Assembly (NCBI GenBank): GCA_013397115.1
Contig: VWZW01007171.1
Coordinates: 1,802,661-1,866,660 of the forward strand
Reading direction: 5' to 3'
Source of the DNA: Edolisoma coerulescens
Taxonomy: Eukaryota > Chordata > Aves > Passeriformes > Campephagidae
Length of the DNA stretch: 64,000 nucleotides
Both the position numbers and the translations under genes were made by a program. Under the pieces are notes generated by a model. That model did no database searches and was not told where the DNA came from. It was given only the letters and a program-made list of their open reading frames with translations. Positions within the stretch are counted from its first letter, which is position 1; the number at the start of each line of letters is the position of its first letter. Below, piece after piece: positions 61,240-64,000 of this stretch.

Positions 61240-64000
61240 CAGTACAAGCCAAAGTTATTCAACTGAACCATATCAATTTGGGCTTTGAACCCTTGGTCTC
61301 AAGCTGCTAAACCTCTGTGGAGAGAGTAAGGTTGCACAGAGAAGGGGTTACGGGAAGGTTGCATAGAAAGGGATGAGACTAAGATTCTAGGCTCTTACAT
61401 AACAAAAAAAGATCTATGAATTTGGAAGCCTTTCAGCCTGGTTCAATTGGATTGAGTACCTCTCACAGGAGCGGACATGTGAAGCTGGAACCTCACAATT
61501 TGGTTTTAAATTGCCTCTGCAAATCTGTCAGAGACCTAATTTAAAATCTTTATCCCATACCTTTCCAACCTCTTTTGCCACAAAGAATTAATCTGATAGG
61601 CCTCTATGAAAGCAATTTATTAATGATTGAAAGTCTCTAGAGGCCAGAAATTAAAAGGCTGAAATTTTTACTTGTATAGAGAAGAAACCAAGGTAAATAA
61701 TACACATTTCTAGAGACAACTGTACATTTACCATAAGATTTTATTCAATTTGAAAAGTAAATGCCTGTCTTCTAAGTACATTAAAAAAAATAGTAGGGAA
61801 ATATTAGGCTCTTGTTTTTGAACTTTGAGGAATGTTTTCTCTTTTTGCCTGAAATGAAAAATATTTTTCAAATGTGGGTTTGAATGATGAAGAGGAGCAG
61901 AGACTTTTAATCTGTAGCACAATACACTTCTCATTCTCTGAATGTTGGCAAAGCATTGCTACCCTGTGCGTGTGTATGCAGGCACGTGCATAAATCAATT
62001 GCTCAGGTGAAAAGTTTACATTAGCAGCAGTTCTGCCTACTCACATGGTGAGGAAAATCAGAGGCTGACACAAAAAATGGCAAATATATTGCAGCATAAA
62101 AGGTCACTTCAAAAATTTCTGACAACCTGGAACATCAGAAGGTCAAAAATCAACAGCACATTGTCCTGTTTGGTTAGATTGTGCTACTACACTCTCTCTA
62201 TGGACTCTTATTTTTTAAAATAATTGCATGCTCTTTTGAAATCAGCCAGGCATTCAAAGACCATATTTCCCATTTTACTGAGAAATGAATGAGGTGTAGA
62301 GAACAGCTCATTTTATTCCAGCAGTCCTTTTAACATGCAAATAGTAGAGTCTTTCAATGAACACACTTCTGTTTGTACCATTAAAGATAATGTAAGAGCA
62401 ATTGATAATTGCCCAGTTTAGAAAATGTATGCCTAAAAGTTGCCTATATTTTCCCCTATGTAATAATGAAAGATCTGATAAAACACATATTTTCTAACTT
62501 TCCATATATTTCTTGCCTGTGTCTGGACCAGTAAGAGAATCTCTGCTGATTACTGATTTATCAAACTCCCTATCCTGTGATTTATAAATTTCAGGTACAA
62601 AAAACTGTGGTGTTTTCCACTTGTCTTGTTTTGGAAAGCCTTAAAATATTTTATGAGAAAAGGCACTGTAGAGTTAGACTTGGAAAAATCTTGTGGATCA
62701 TAACTGAAAGAGAAGAAGATACAATACAAATTTTCCCAGTTCACCCCAACACTTTATAAACAAAAAACCTTCTTCCGCAAAACACAGATACCTGGAAAGA
62801 ATACAAGCTGCTCTTGACAACTCCTTAAAGTAAGGGTCTCTTGGAATCTATTTTCTTATCCTTATTGTACCAATCTCTCCTATTTCACAACATGCAGACC
62901 CTGCACCTCACAGAGACTTCTATAAATGCATTCCACTGTCTCCACAAAGACACTGTGAGATCCATGTTCAGAAGGGTGTCAATGTCAAAAGACCTACAAG
63001 TCATGATCTTAGAACAAACCTTAGAACAGGTTTCGGCAGCATCATGACACTGAGCAGTACCTGGAATTATATTAGCGAAAAATATATTGAAATTTTTGCC
63101 ATGAGTTTAACTGCATTTCTTAATATTTGAAAATAAATGAATTTGGAATAGAGTTTTAAAGGATATCAAGAATAAGTGGAGAAATTATTTTCTGCAAAGG
63201 AACATGAATGGCACTTCAAACACTTAGAAGAAAAACATACTGAATTTGTGTGAATTTGTAAAGTTTTCCTTTGTAGGGTATGTCATTATAGCTCTGAATA
63301 GGTTTATAGAGTTATCTTAAAGTAACCTGTATGTATAGTAACTGCAGAAACTGAAAGATCTTGTGAGTTATAATTCGGATTCAGAGACTGGACATATTTC
63401 AGTGTATTTCATCACTTAACGTCATTTTTATTAGAGCCAAAGAGGAAATATTTGGCTTCTTTTTTACAAGCAGGATTGCTTAGAAAACAGAAAGATAAAA
63501 GATGTAAAACCAATGAAACTTAAAGACATCGCTTAGCTGGAGAGACTCTGCTGTAGTCACTGGGAGTCAGGAAAATCAACTTGCTTCCCTGTTACTGAGA
63601 CATCAGTCTTCTGAGCTAAAAAAAAAAAAATTAAAGTTTGCAAAATTTAAAGAAAAAACGCAAAAAACCTTTTAATGTAATGTAGGTTATTGACATTCCT
63701 TTCTTTAAAAAGAGAATCTAGCTTTATAGAAAATGAAAGGTAGAGGATAAACATTTGCCACACTAGTATGTGAGGTACAATAACTGATTTTTGTATATTC
63801 CACTCCTGATCTGTAACCATGCCATCTAAAAAGTCATCTGCTAAGATGGAAACCTCTCAGTAGTTTAGATCTTTTTCCACACCCCGCAATGTATGTTTTT
63901 GACTTAAAACACATGGGTGCAATCACTGGATCTAACTTTGCACTTGATGTAGGGACAGAAAGTTGTCTCAGATTCAGGTCATTGCTACAGACAAGCTTTG
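61240..64000. other. Stretch without recognised gene
   Basis: AT-rich DNA to the end of the window. Small frames at 61728-61998 (minus), 62550-62759 (both strands) and 62841-63047 are unrecognised. A 13-base poly-A run lies at 63618-63630. Confidence 0.45.

Overview
The window looks like avian nuclear DNA: a long, AT-rich, gene-poor stretch of a bird genome. The main reason is the repeat content. There are several CR1 LINE fragments of the bird type, including the characteristic 3' end that reads near ATAGAATGG on the opposite strand, and single LTRs that resemble bird endogenous retroviruses. Nothing looks bacterial, viral or organellar. I found no operons, rRNA, tRNA or CRISPR. I could not place the window on a chromosome or name a species; a neoavian bird is a guess from the LTR types. 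A single N at 48586 shows this is assembled sequence.

No host protein-coding gene can be named. Almost all of the short open frames are chance frames in AT-rich DNA or shadows of mobile elements. The few that merit a look are an orphan minus-strand frame of 185 codons (60682-61239) with one hydrophobic segment, and two open blocks flanked by good splice consensus (28419-28616 and 38745-38938). All remain unproven.

Layout. 1-1429: no recognised feature. 1430-1800: decayed CR1 ORF1, including the GDSL-esterase block. 2916-3974: solo LTR with a perfect 5-bp target duplication. 5310-6660: CR1 reverse-transcriptase half, minus strand. 7240-7680: second CR1 ORF1 end plus inter-ORF spacer, plus strand. 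10832-10869: perfect 14-bp hairpin. 11533-11804: short solo LTR with a perfect 6-bp target duplication. 12235-12591: degraded LTR of a third type. 12592-17900: unannotated, possibly with conserved noncoding DNA. 17901-18105: CR1 3' end, plus strand. 23327-24300: CR1, minus strand. 31414-31835: possible minus-strand LTR. 36076-36093: perfect palindrome. 40184-41345: CR1, minus strand. 44160-44330: faint LINE-endonuclease-like block. 47150-47560: possible conserved noncoding block. 60562-60589: exceptional G-quadruplex motif next to the orphan frame.

The parts do not work together as a system. The clear story is mobile-element history: at least two independent retroviral insertions reduced to solo LTRs by recombination, and at least four CR1 insertions, three of which have different damage in the reverse-transcriptase catalytic motif. 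I saw no convincing new biological system. The items most worth checking are the G-quadruplex with the neighbouring orphan frame, the two perfect inverted repeats, and the candidate exon at 28419-28616.
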